Of a stretch of DNA of 64,000 nt, positions 29,275 to 38,306 are shown in pieces. Origin of the DNA: Streptococcus hyovaginalis DSM 12219 (GTDB lineage: Bacteria > Bacillota > Bacilli > Lactobacillales > Streptococcaceae); NCBI RefSeq assembly GCF_000420785.1, contig NZ_ATVP01000005.1:1-64000 (forward strand), in the 5' to 3' direction. The translations under genes and the position numbers were made by a program. Numbering within the stretch: position 1 is the stretch's first letter; every line of letters starts with the position of its first letter. The notes beneath the pieces were generated by a model. It ran no database searches. It was not told the DNA's origin and was given only the letters and a program-made list of their open reading frames with translations.

Positions 29275-29946
29275 TTATGCTTTGCGAGCAGCCTGTGCTG
29301 ACATGGCACTCAAAATGTTGTATTTCTTTTTGAGATAGTAACGAATTGCTAATGCAATAGCTCCAATAATAACAAGAACTAGTGGTGGCAGCAAAGGATT
29401 AATAGCAGCAGGTAAGAATGATGAAGCACTAAAGAGAGCCAACCATACAATCATGAGAGCGGCCAAAATGGCGATGCTTTTCCACATATTTGGGCGTTGC
29501 GATTTTTCCTTGCCAATATGACGATAGACAAAATAATAGGTGGCGTAGAGAATAGCACCACCGCCGAGTCCAATGACAATCAAGGACAATAGACCATAAG
29601 AGGGGTAATTGCTGTTTGTTAAAGATAAAATTCCAGTGATTAATCCCAAAAGGCCAAACCAGAAGAGCGAGGAATCTGCCCACATTAACCAAGGATTGGT
29701 ATTTTTATTGGCTGCGGCTGCTTCTTTGATTTGTTCAGGAGACTGGGTGAACTGCGCTGCCCAAGTTGTTGGGGCTCCTAAAAAAGAGCGAGCAGGAATT
29801 CCATTTTTTTGATTCTCTTCGATGCTTGGTAAGATCCCTTCCAGAATCTCCTTGATTTCGGCATCAGATTTGCCGTCTTGAATCAGTTGCTTGGTCGCAA
29901 TGTGAATGAATTCTTGGTTCTTATTGGTTAACTGATGTAAGTTCAT
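29275..29946 (-). CDS. DUF1129 family membrane protein
   Basis: The 223-residue product has a soluble N-terminal part (about 1-85, with TNKNQEFIHIATKQLIQDGK) followed by four membrane helices (about 90-205) and a basic C-terminus. It fits the DUF1129 family found across lactic acid bacteria; the function is unknown. The ATG follows AAAGGAC. It lies 90 bases downstream of corA on the same strand, so the two may be co-transcribed. Confidence 0.8.
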   Translation of the reverse strand: MNLHQLTNKNQEFIHIATKQLIQDGKSDAEIKEILEGILPSIEENQKNGIPARSFLGAPTTWAAQFTQSPEQIKEAAAANKNTNPWLMWADSSLFWFGLLGLITGILSLTNSNYPSYGLLSLIVIGLGGGAILYATYYFVYRHIGKEKSQRPNMWKSIAILAALMIVWLALFSASSFLPAAINPLLPPLVLVIIGAIALAIRYYLKKKYNILSAMSAQAARKA

Positions 29947-30037
29947 AATAGTCCTTTCAAGTAAGGTTAATATTGATTATGTTATAAAAGAGTGTAAGAG
30001 CTGTGTGTCGTGATTAGGTAATAATGCCTAGAGTAGA

Positions 30038-30982
30038 TTAGAACCATTTTTTTCGGATGAAGTAAACCACAACCATCATACTGAGGACTGAAGCGATGAA
30101 AACAACATACCAGAAAGCGTGTGGCAGTCCATTTAGAGGGAGCCAGTTATTTTGAAAGTTCATACCATAGGCAGAAAAGATTACTGTCGGGATATCAAGT
30201 GCCATGGTCATAAGCGCCAAGGTTTTCATAATGGTATTCTGGTTGTTATTGATGATAGCAGCAGAGGTTTCTGCCATAGCATTCAAGACATTTTCGTAAA
30301 TACCAGCCATCTCAATGGCCTGTTGGGTCTCGATAAGGGTATCTTCCAAAAGGTCTTCGTCCTCGACATATTTCTTGAGACTTGATGTATTACTGGATAG
30401 CTTTTTGACAATCCTCTCATTCATCTTGAGGGATGCTTTAAGGTAGACGATAGATTTTTCCAATTCCATCATGTCAATCAGTTGTTCATTACGGGTCGCA
30501 TCTTCTAATTGAGCTTCAATTCGGTCACTTTGACGGTCGATGGAGCGAAGGGCTGTTAGGTAGAGCATAGCGTTTCGGTACAAGAGTTGGAAGATGAAAC
30601 GTGTCTTCATAAAGGTGTAAAAATTCTTGACACGACTGGCTTTGAATGGGTCAAAAATAGACAAGTCTTCCAAGCAAGTAGTGATAACAGCATTTTCTGC
30701 GACCACAATGCCAAGCGGAATAGTCATGTAGTAATTTTTATTGTTACGCTCTTCATAGGTAGGAACGTCGACGATGATCAGAGTGTAATCATCTTCAACC
30801 GTAATACGTGAGGTTTCTTCAATATCAAGTGGTGCACGCAAATCGGCAATGTCGATATTGAAGCGTTCAGCGATTTGATGAGATTCTTCCTGGGAAGGGT
30901 TAACCAAATTTATCCAAGCACCTGGCTCGAATGTATCAATTTCTTTGAAGTCAATGCCTGTTGACAGAAACATTTGTTTCAT
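30038..30982 (-). CDS. corA: CorA family magnesium transporter
   Basis: CorA channels import magnesium and sometimes cobalt. The 314-residue protein has a large cytosolic N-terminal domain, a long helix (about 150-250) and two C-terminal membrane helices, the first ending in the signature YGMNF (about residue 278) and the second ending in a basic tail (FIRKKWF). The loop after GMN (QNNWLPLNGLPHAFW) is the selectivity region. It is divergent from uvrA. Confidence 0.93.
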   Translation of the reverse strand: MKQMFLSTGIDFKEIDTFEPGAWINLVNPSQEESHQIAERFNIDIADLRAPLDIEETSRITVEDDYTLIIVDVPTYEERNNKNYYMTIPLGIVVAENAVITTCLEDLSIFDPFKASRVKNFYTFMKTRFIFQLLYRNAMLYLTALRSIDRQSDRIEAQLEDATRNEQLIDMMELEKSIVYLKASLKMNERIVKKLSSNTSSLKKYVEDEDLLEDTLIETQQAIEMAGIYENVLNAMAETSAAIINNNQNTIMKTLALMTMALDIPTVIFSAYGMNFQNNWLPLNGLPHAFWYVVFIASVLSMMVVVYFIRKKWF

Positions 30983-31023
30983 ACGAGAACCCTCCTTGTA
31001 TTAGAATCTAGTCATACCTGTCT

Positions 31024-31029
31024 ATTATA
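31024..31029 (-). promoter_or_regulatory. Possible corA -10 box
   Basis: TATAAT on the minus strand, about 40 bases before the corA start; no convincing -35. Confidence 0.35.
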
Positions 31030-31094
31030 AACTATTTTAGCCTTAAAAAAAAGTGGGGCTTGACGATTGTTTTTACCGTAAAAAATTCTGATTT

Positions 31095-31103
31095 TGTTAT
31101 AAT
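31095..31103 (+). promoter_or_regulatory. Extended -10 promoter of uvrA
   Basis: TGTTATAAT, about 200 bases before the uvrA start, which implies a long leader of unknown role. Confidence 0.5.
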
Positions 31104-31302
31104 AGAGTAACGTTTAGGCGGATCAAAACAAATCAGTATTTAAATGTTGGGATAAGATTTGTTGGCGGAGGGCCTACTACAACAAAAGAGAAAATGACTG
31201 AGATTGAAACTTTTTAATGTTACAGCAAACGGCTATTTTCCTTTTCGTTAGGTATTATGAAAGGATTGAGCTGGACTTGGGAAAGTACCAGTATCTTATA
31301 TT

Positions 31303-34125
31303 ATGCAAGATAAATTAGTGATTCATGGGGCGCGTGCCCATAATTTAAAAAATATTGATGTGGAGATTCCGCGAGATAAGTTGGTTGTGGTGACTGGATT
31401 ATCTGGCTCTGGGAAGTCATCACTGGCTTTTGATACCATTTATGCAGAAGGGCAACGGCGTTATGTGGAAAGTTTATCAGCATACGCTCGTCAGTTTTTG
31501 GGAAATATGGAAAAACCTGATGTGGATTCTATTGATGGTCTTAGCCCAGCTATTTCCATTGACCAAAAAACCACTAGTAAAAATCCTCGTTCCACAGTTG
31601 GTACGGCAACGGAGATCAATGATTATCTCCGTCTGCTCTATGCGCGTGTTGGGACGCCTTACTGTATCAATGGTCACGGTGCTATCTCGGCTTCCTCGGT
31701 GGAGCAAATTGTAGATGAGGTATTGGCTTTGCCTGAGCGTACGCGAATGCAGATTCTGGCTCCTATCGTAAGGCGTAAAAAAGGGCAACATAAGACTATT
31801 TTTGAACGTATTCAAAAGGATGGCTATGTCCGGGTGCGCGTTGATGGTGAGATTTATGATGTGACTGAAGTTCCAGAATTGTCAAAAAGCAGGATGCATG
31901 ACATTGAGGTGGTTATTGACCGCTTGGTCAACAAAGAGGGCATTCGTTCGCGGCTCTTTGACTCGGTTGAAGCCGCTCTGCGCCTAGGAGATGGTTACCT
32001 CATGATTGATACTATGGATGATAATGAGCTGCTCTATTCTGAGCACTATTCGTGTCCTGTTTGTGGTTTTACAGTTCCTGAGTTAGAACCGCGTCTCTTC
32101 TCCTTTAACGCGCCATTTGGCTCCTGTCCGACTTGCGATGGTTTGGGCATGAAATTGGTCGTCGATCTAGATTTAATTGTTCCGGATGACTCAAAAACAC
32201 TCAGAGAAGGCACGCTTGCCCCGTGGAACCCCATTTCATCAAATTACTACCCAACCATGTTAGAGCAGGCTATGACAAGTTTTGGTGTTGATATGGATAA
32301 GCCTTGGAAAGATTTATCTGATGAGGATAGAGACCTGGTTCTCTATGGCTCTGGTGACCGCGAGTTCCATTTCCATTACAAAAATGATTTTGGTGGCGTA
32401 CGTGATATTGATCTCCCTTTTGAGGGTGTCGTGACCAATGTCAACCGTCGTTACCATGAAACCAATTCTGAGTACACACGTAGCGTCATGCGTGAATACA
32501 TGAATGAATTGACTTGCTCTACCTGCCATGGCTATCGTCTTAATGATGCGGCACTGTCTGTTCGCGTGGGTGGACCAGATGGAATGAATATCGGACAGAT
32601 TTCAGAGCTCTCTATTGAAGATCATCTTAAGCAGGTTTCAAGCTTAAGTCTTGGGCAAAATGAGGAAATGATTGCGCGTCCCATTCTCAAAGAAATCACG
32701 GATCGCTTGACCTTCTTAAATAACGTCGGTCTCAATTACTTGACCTTGTCACGTATGGCAGGGACCCTATCGGGCGGCGAAAGTCAGCGAATTCGTTTGG
32801 CGACACAAATTGGTTCCAATTTAAGTGGGGTTCTTTACGTCCTTGATGAGCCGTCAATTGGACTTCACCAGAGGGATAATGACCGTCTGATTGCTAGTTT
32901 GAAAAAAATGCGTGATTTAGGCAATACGCTCATTGTGGTAGAGCATGATGAAGACACTATGATGGAAGCCGACTGGCTAATTGATGTGGGACCAGGAGCA
33001 GGTGCCCTTGGTGGTGAGATTGTTGCTTCGGGAACGCCTAAGCAAGTGGCAAAATCTAAGAAATCCATCACAGGCCAGTATTTATCTGGGCGTAAAACTA
33101 TTCCTGTCCCAGAGGAACGCCGTCAAGGAAATGGGCGTTTTATCGAAGTCAAAGGCGCCAGTGAGCACAATCTCCAGAAGATTGATGCCAAGTTTCCTCT
33201 TGGGAAATTCATTGCTGTGACAGGAGTTTCTGGTTCTGGGAAATCAACCTTGGTTAATAGCATTCTCAAGAAAGCTATCGCTCAAAAGCTGAATCGCAAT
33301 ACTGACAAACCAGGCAAGCACCAGTCAGTTCAAGGGATCGAGTATATCGAACGTTTGATTGACATTGACCAAAGCCCAATTGGTCGAACGCCACGATCTA
33401 ATCCAGCGACTTATACGGGCGTCTTTGATGATATCCGTGACCTTTTTGCGCAGACCAATGAAGCCAAAATTCGGGGTTACAAAAAAGGGCGTTTCTCCTT
33501 TAATGTCAAGGGTGGACGTTGTGAAGCCTGCTCGGGAGATGGAATCATCAAGATAGAGATGCATTTCTTACCCGATGTCTATGTGCCATGTGAAGTTTGT
33601 CATGGCACGCGCTATAATTCAGAAACTTTGGAAGTGCATTATAAGGGCAAAAATATCGCTGATGTGCTTGAAATGACCGTTGACGATGCTGTTGAATTCT
33701 TTGCTGCGATTCCAAAGATTGCACGTAAGTTGCAAACCATCAAGGATGTTGGCCTAGGTTATGTCACTTTAGGGCAACCAGCGACAACGCTTTCAGGTGG
33801 AGAAGCGCAACGGATGAAATTAGCCAGTGAGCTTCATAAACGATCAACTGGTAAATCTTTTTATATCTTGGATGAGCCAACAACTGGACTGCATACGGAC
33901 GATATTGCCCGTTTGATTATGGTTTTGAATCGCTTTGTTGACGAGGGCAACACCGTTCTTGTGATTGAGCACAATCTTGATGTCATTAAAACTGCGGATC
34001 ATATCATAGACCTAGGTCCAGAAGGTGGTGTCGGAGGTGGTCAAATCATCGCTACAGGCACTCCAGAAGAAGTGGCGCAAGTTGATGCTTCTTACACAGG
34101 TCACTATTTAAAAACAAAATTGTAA
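31303..34125 (+). CDS. uvrA: Excinuclease ABC subunit A
   Basis: UvrA is the damage-recognition ATPase of nucleotide excision repair. The 940-residue protein has two ABC modules: Walker [10 protein letters not shown] near residue 31 and GVSGSGKST near residue 640, signatures LSGGESQRI and LSGGEAQRM, and zinc modules with CPVCGF...CPTCDG (about 251-280) and CEACSGDG...CEVCHG (about 740-770). Start ATG 31303 gives the standard N-terminus [18 protein letters not shown], but the ribosome site is weak. It is a single-gene unit with a terminator. Confidence 0.97.
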   Translation: MQDKLVIHGARAHNLKNIDVEIPRDKLVVVTGLSGSGKSSLAFDTIYAEGQRRYVESLSAYARQFLGNMEKPDVDSIDGLSPAISIDQKTTSKNPRSTVGTATEINDYLRLLYARVGTPYCINGHGAISASSVEQIVDEVLALPERTRMQILAPIVRRKKGQHKTIFERIQKDGYVRVRVDGEIYDVTEVPELSKSRMHDIEVVIDRLVNKEGIRSRLFDSVEAALRLGDGYLMIDTMDDNELLYSEHYSCPVCGFTVPELEPRLFSFNAPFGSCPTCDGLGMKLVVDLDLIVPDDSKTLREGTLAPWNPISSNYYPTMLEQAMTSFGVDMDKPWKDLSDEDRDLVLYGSGDREFHFHYKNDFGGVRDIDLPFEGVVTNVNRRYHETNSEYTRSVMREYMNELTCSTCHGYRLNDAALSVRVGGPDGMNIGQISELSIEDHLKQVSSLSLGQNEEMIARPILKEITDRLTFLNNVGLNYLTLSRMAGTLSGGESQRIRLATQIGSNLSGVLYVLDEPSIGLHQRDNDRLIASLKKMRDLGNTLIVVEHDEDTMMEADWLIDVGPGAGALGGEIVASGTPKQVAKSKKSITGQYLSGRKTIPVPEERRQGNGRFIEVKGASEHNLQKIDAKFPLGKFIAVTGVSGSGKSTLVNSILKKAIAQKLNRNTDKPGKHQSVQGIEYIERLIDIDQSPIGRTPRSNPATYTGVFDDIRDLFAQTNEAKIRGYKKGRFSFNVKGGRCEACSGDGIIKIEMHFLPDVYVPCEVCHGTRYNSETLEVHYKGKNIADVLEMTVDDAVEFFAAIPKIARKLQTIKDVGLGYVTLGQPATTLSGGEAQRMKLASELHKRSTGKSFYILDEPTTGLHTDDIARLIMVLNRFVDEGNTVLVIEHNLDVIKTADHIIDLGPEGGVGGGQIIATGTPEEVAQVDASYTGHYLKTKL

Positions 34126-34131
34126 ACTGAG

Positions 34132-34161
34132 GAGATTGGACATAAAGTCTGGTCTCTTTTT
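34132..34161 (+). terminator. uvrA terminator
   Basis: GAGATTGGAC pairs (with wobbles) to GTCTGGTCTC and is followed by TTTTTAT. Confidence 0.7.
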
Positions 34162-34263
34162 ATAGGGGTATAAAGAATAACGTAATGCCCTATCGAGTGG
34201 TTTGGAGCGGGAAAGAACAGAACGCTCTCTCGTTTTATTTGTTGGTCTCTTGTTTATTTTATT

Positions 34264-34277
34264 TTAAAACGTTTACA
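34264..34277 (+). promoter_or_regulatory. cre-like catabolite control site
   Basis: TTAAAACGTTTACA matches the cre consensus TGWAANCGNTNWCA at all but the second base. It lies about 45 bases upstream of the -35 box of the PTS-type gene, a position more typical for activation or distant repression than for blocking RNA polymerase. Confidence 0.55.
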
Positions 34278-34321
34278 TTTCATTAAGTTGTCTAAATAGA
34301 CAAAAAAGTCAGAAAATTGTG

Positions 34322-34350
34322 TTGACTTTAACAAATTCGGAAGCTATAAT
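34322..34350 (+). promoter_or_regulatory. Promoter of the PTS IIC-like gene
   Basis: TTGACT (34322-34327), 17-base spacer, TATAAT (34345-34350). Confidence 0.8.
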
Positions 34351-34392
34351 GTATATCACATCCCAGGAAATGGGGCAAAAGGAGGTATGCAT

Positions 34393-35472
34393 ATGGATGC
34401 ACAGTTTTCTCAAGTTTCGCCCAAAGATTTCTTTTTTAGAGTCTTGAATGGTACAGCGCTAGGTATTATCATTGGTCTGATTCCCAACGCTATTTTAGCG
34501 ACCATTCTGCAATATTTTCCTGGATTTGCCCTGGGTGCTAGTTTAGTGACTGTTGTCAAAATTTTTCAACTGGCAACACCGCTTATTATCGGTGCCATTA
34601 TTTCTCATCAGTTTCAATTGGATTCCCTTAGAAGCATGACCGTTGCTGGAACAGCTTTTGTTGGGTCAGGTGTTATTACGCAAGATAGTCAAACTTATTT
34701 TGATAAAACAGGAGAAGCTGCGACGCTTTTGATTGGTAATGGTCAAGGGAATATTACCAATACCATGTTGACAGCAGCTATTGCAATAGTGATGGTTAAA
34801 GTGATCAAAAAGCGGTTTGGGTCGGCAGAACTGGTTTTGACACCGCTTGTTATCGGGAGTGTCGCAGGTCTTATTGGTCTCTACATCCTTCCAACAGTTA
34901 GTTCAGCGACCTTAGCGATTGGCACGATGATCAACTACTTTACGACACTTCAGCCTTACTTGATGAGTATGCTTATAGCAACGACATTTGCTATTTTGAT
35001 CATCTCACCTGTTTCAACGGTGTCAATTGGAATTGCAGTCGGACTTTTCGGGCTCTCTGCTGGAGCTTCAGCTATGGGAGTTGCTAGTACAACGCTTGTA
35101 CTCATTGTTCATTCGTGGAAAACCAACAATTCAGGTGTGACTCTTGGTATAGCGATGGGATCTATGAAAATGATGATGCCTAATCTATTCAAATATCCGG
35201 TCATTCTCTTTCCGGTTGTAACAACAGCCATCGTCTCAAGTCTCTCTATTCCAATCTTTAACATTACAGGAACACCAGCTTCTGCAGGTTTTGGCTTAGT
35301 CGGCTTGGTTGGACCATTGGCTGGTCTCAAAGCAGGGAACTCACTTGTGGTAACTGTCTTAGCTTGGCTTGTTATCCCAGCGGTTGCATCATTTGTTTCC
35401 TACGTTGTGTTTGATAAATTAATCAACCTTTATCAGACACAAGTAGTGTTCAAATATCAAGAAGCTGAATAA
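34393..35472 (+). CDS. PTS IIC-like membrane protein (PTS_EIIC_2 family)
   Basis: A strongly hydrophobic protein with about ten membrane segments, Gly-rich, with the segment GNGQGNITNTMLTAAIAIVM and NITGTPASAGFGLVGLVGPL as in the EIIC_2 (PF13303-type) family of PTS-related transporters. No EIIA or EIIB domain or gene is nearby, so phosphorylation-coupled transport is not proven. The start is probably ATG 34393 (359 residues), six bases after AAAGGAGGT; ATG 34387 sits too close to that site. A cre-like element upstream suggests carbon regulation. The substrate is unknown. Confidence 0.82.
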   Translation: MDAQFSQVSPKDFFFRVLNGTALGIIIGLIPNAILATILQYFPGFALGASLVTVVKIFQLATPLIIGAIISHQFQLDSLRSMTVAGTAFVGSGVITQDSQTYFDKTGEAATLLIGNGQGNITNTMLTAAIAIVMVKVIKKRFGSAELVLTPLVIGSVAGLIGLYILPTVSSATLAIGTMINYFTTLQPYLMSMLIATTFAILIISPVSTVSIGIAVGLFGLSAGASAMGVASTTLVLIVHSWKTNNSGVTLGIAMGSMKMMMPNLFKYPVILFPVVTTAIVSSLSIPIFNITGTPASAGFGLVGLVGPLAGLKAGNSLVVTVLAWLVIPAVASFVSYVVFDKLINLYQTQVVFKYQEAE

Positions 35473-35503
35473 TAATCTTTTTGACTATATTGATAAAATA
35501 TTC

Positions 35504-35549
35504 AAACTATCCTTCGTTTACCTCCGAGTAAGCGGAGGATAGTTTTTAT
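35504..35549 (+). terminator. Terminator after the PTS IIC-like gene
   Basis: AAACTATCCTTCG pairs over 13 positions with CGGAGGATAGTTT and is followed by a T-run. Confidence 0.85.
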
Positions 35550-35997
35550 AGAAAATAGAAAAATGATAACTTGAAGCAGATTTTTAAATTTTAGGAGTCA
35601 TAGGGTACATGTAATTGTCTGCGGTTTTATCTTAATAAGTAAGCTCAATATCGAAAGTGATGAGATGAAGACTGTTTATTATGCATAGAAAATATATTTT
35701 CAATTACAGTGAAAGGAATTTAGAGCCATTTTTACTACCTTGCTTATAAGTTCATATGGTATTTCTTTGAAGTACGTTAGTCTAATCCTGGTGTTACTGG
35801 AGCAATGTAGTTCTTTAGATGATTTCTCAACGACGTAGCTTTTATAACTATAGAGAATTAGATTAATACTATCCACTAAAAAAGATAATATTTTTTAGAA
35901 TTTTAAATAAATTGCCTTATAAACAGACATAATACGTCCAAGTTTGAGGTATACTGTTATTTAGTTATTATTTTTATGTTAGTGTGGAGTTACTAAA
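35550..35997. other. AT-rich intergenic stretch before the WYL regulator
   Basis: About 450 bases with no credible open frame. A TATACT box at 35950-35955 may be the -10 of the WYL gene. Otherwise nothing is recognised; it may be the left boundary of the accessory locus. Confidence 0.4.
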
Positions 35998-37119
35998 GTG
36001 AATAGTCAAGAGAGAGTTCTTAGTATTTTTATTAATTTATTACATGGACAAAAATTAAAAAAAAAAGAATTAGAAGAAGAATTTGGAGTTTCTGGAAAAT
36101 CCATACAGAGAGATATGGAGATTATTGATAAAGTTATTGATAAGAAATTGACGGAAAATCTTGGAAATATGAATTACTATAGTCAAAAGTATGATGATAC
36201 AGTAGCTAAAAGTCTGATAAATAGGGATGTTAGAGGAACCTACTTTATAGAGAGTGCTATTGAGAGAAAAGAGCATTCGCATTTTTCTAAGACTGAAGCC
36301 CTCGTCTTGTTGGATATGATAATGTCAACAAGAGGATTATCTAATGTGGAAGTAAATCAATTAAGTCAAAAAATTTTAAGTTTATCAACTGATAGTAATT
36401 CGGTTAAGAAATTCATTCAAAATGAGTTATATCACTATAAAGGAGTACCAAGTAATTCTATAGTTGATAAGATAAGCACATTGATGACGGCGATTGAAAA
36501 TGGATTGATTATATCTTTCGACTATAAAAAGCTATTTCAAAAAAAGCATTTTGAATTCACACCAGATATGCTTTTTTATTCTGATATGTATTTTTATATT
36601 TCTAGTAGTAATCATTTGTACTCTCAAACTCGTGACGATATGGAGAATCTCACGAAGTTTAGAGTTAATAATATGGATAATCTAACCGTTCTAGGGCAAG
36701 GGAAAAAGAGAGATTATAATGATCGATTTCAAGTAGGAGTCATGAGAAACCAAACAGGAGCTTTTGCTTATTTTGGCAAAGAAATAAAAGTTGTTATTGA
36801 TTTTTATCATGAGCCTGCTTACGTACTAGATCGTTTCCCAAATTCTAGGTTACTTTGGACAAAGAATGGAGTTAGTCGTATCGAAATTATATCGAATGAT
36901 GGTGAGGGAATAAAACTTTGGTTATCAATGCAAGGTGACATGTTAAAAATCATTAGTCCAGTCTATCTAAAAAATTGGTTAGTAGAAAATCTACAAAAAA
37001 CCTTGTCATATTATCAAAATAGTCTACCATTAGAAGAGAAGAGAAGAGAAGAGAAGAGAAGAGAAGAGAAGAGAAGAGAAGAGAAGAGAAGAGAAGAGAA
37101 GAGGAGAGAATTATTATGA
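35998..37119 (+). CDS. HTH and WYL domain transcriptional regulator with repeat-encoded tail
   Basis: The 373-residue product starts at GTG 35998 (after GTGGAG). Its N-terminus (RVLSIFINLLHGQKLKKKEL...GVSGKSIQRDMEIID) is a DeoR/HTH_11-type helix-turn-helix, and the middle and C-terminal part (about 160-340, IISFDYKKLFQKKHFEFTPD...) is a WYL ligand-sensing domain; WYL regulators often respond to nucleic acids or small ligands. The last 27 residues are five EKRRE units plus LL, encoded by the GAGAA repeat at 37036-37110. The stop overlaps the ATG of the lipoprotein gene (ATGA). The low GC content is unlike that of the core genes. Confidence 0.87.
   Translation: MNSQERVLSIFINLLHGQKLKKKELEEEFGVSGKSIQRDMEIIDKVIDKKLTENLGNMNYYSQKYDDTVAKSLINRDVRGTYFIESAIERKEHSHFSKTEALVLLDMIMSTRGLSNVEVNQLSQKILSLSTDSNSVKKFIQNELYHYKGVPSNSIVDKISTLMTAIENGLIISFDYKKLFQKKHFEFTPDMLFYSDMYFYISSSNHLYSQTRDDMENLTKFRVNNMDNLTVLGQGKKRDYNDRFQVGVMRNQTGAFAYFGKEIKVVIDFYHEPAYVLDRFPNSRLLWTKNGVSRIEIISNDGEGIKLWLSMQGDMLKIISPVYLKNWLVENLQKTLSYYQNSLPLEEKRREEKRREEKRREEKRREEKRRELL
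37036..37110 (+). repeat. GAGAA pentanucleotide tandem repeat (15 units, 13 perfect in a row)
   Basis: Positions 37036-37100 are 13 exact GAGAA units; 37101-37105 is GAGGA and 37106-37110 GAGAA. The unit is not a multiple of three, so a change of one unit shifts the reading frame of the WYL gene. Its imperfect last units also supply the GGAG ribosome site of the next gene. Confidence 0.97.
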
Positions 37120-38192
37120 AACTAAAACAGTCCCTAGTCGTACTATTAATCAGTACTTTAATTTTATCAGCATGTCACGAAGATACAAAAGCACAGAAGG
37201 GAACTTCTGAAAAAGAAAAAGTAACTAAGTCGTATTCAAATAAAAAAGGCAAGACACAAGAATCTTCAAGTACAGTTAGTTCAGCATCAAAAGAAACAGG
37301 TGTATCATCTGAGGATGCAGAAAAAATATATCAAAGTGTTATTCAAAAATATCAAAGTGCCATTGAAACAAAGGATAACCAAGCAGATATCAATATGTTT
37401 GCTCTAACTAAGAATGATATCGAAGTAGCACAATTTGATTTTAATAACGATGGTATTGATGAATTTGTGGTCGGTTCTAAGTTTGATGGACAATACCCTG
37501 TCAATACTATTCTTGATTTGTACACCATTGATGAGAGTAAAGCAGTTGTACGCTTAACAAATAAAACTAATCAGTTAGACTTTATAGGAGAAAGAACTAT
37601 TTTGACACCACTCGATGATGGAACATTTTACTTAAAAGGTAGCAGTGGTGCAACAGATCAATCGGAAAGATACTACGATATTTTAAAAGGTGATTCGGAA
37701 TTATCTGAAATTGATAGTAGTGATTCTCAACCCTTAGATCTTAATAGTTTGACCTGGAATTCACTGACAGGAGAATCTACTGAAGCAGTCGAGACGACTT
37801 CATCTGATTCTGAATTAACTAACCTTTCTATTGGGGAAACAATCAGTTTTCCAGAGGAATTGGTTGGCGAGTGGGCTTCGACGAATGCTGATGGCATGGT
37901 TAACCCACATACGATTACCATTAATGCTGATGGTAGTTATTCTAGTTCTTACAATGCAATGAGTGAGTCAGGTAATATTTCTACTATAAAGAAAGTTGCT
38001 GAAGATACTTATGCTTTTGTTGATTTAAGGTCATCGTTTGGTGTAATGGGAGTTGGCGGAACAGGTCCAAATTTTATTGAAGAAAAAGGTTTTGTCTATA
38101 AAAACGGAACATTGATACCGCAATACTGGCAAGGTAGTGGTAGTGTAGATTATTCAACAGTCAATCTATCAGTTACTTACACTAAAAAATAA
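37116..38192 (+). CDS. Secreted lipoprotein of unknown function
   Basis: The 358-residue product has a lipoprotein signal with lipobox LSAC and Cys20, then a Lys/Ser/Thr-rich linker to about residue 65. A middle domain (about 68-200) contains FDFNNDGIDEFVVG, an EF-hand-like, VCBS/FG-GAP-like calcium loop, and the C-terminal part (about 240-358) has a lipocalin-like start LVGEWASTNADG and many beta strands. I do not recognise a named family. The ATG overlaps the stop of the WYL gene, so its translation is probably coupled to the regulator and exposed to changes in the GAGAA repeat. Confidence 0.8.
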   Translation: MKLKQSLVVLLISTLILSACHEDTKAQKGTSEKEKVTKSYSNKKGKTQESSSTVSSASKETGVSSEDAEKIYQSVIQKYQSAIETKDNQADINMFALTKNDIEVAQFDFNNDGIDEFVVGSKFDGQYPVNTILDLYTIDESKAVVRLTNKTNQLDFIGERTILTPLDDGTFYLKGSSGATDQSERYYDILKGDSELSEIDSSDSQPLDLNSLTWNSLTGESTEAVETTSSDSELTNLSIGETISFPEELVGEWASTNADGMVNPHTITINADGSYSSSYNAMSESGNISTIKKVAEDTYAFVDLRSSFGVMGVGGTGPNFIEEKGFVYKNGTLIPQYWQGSGSVDYSTVNLSVTYTKK

Positions 38193-38215
38193 TTAGTTGA
38201 ATTTTTAAAAAAATT

Positions 38216-38247
38216 AATAAACGGACAGGATATGTCTGTTTATTTTT
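38216..38247 (+). terminator. Terminator after the lipoprotein gene
   Basis: AATAAACGGACA pairs with TGTCTGTTTATT around a short loop, followed by T residues. Confidence 0.85.
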
Positions 38248-38306
38248 TATACTGAAAATAGAGTAATTATGTAGATTACCATTAATTTTATTAAGAGGGA
38301 AATGCC

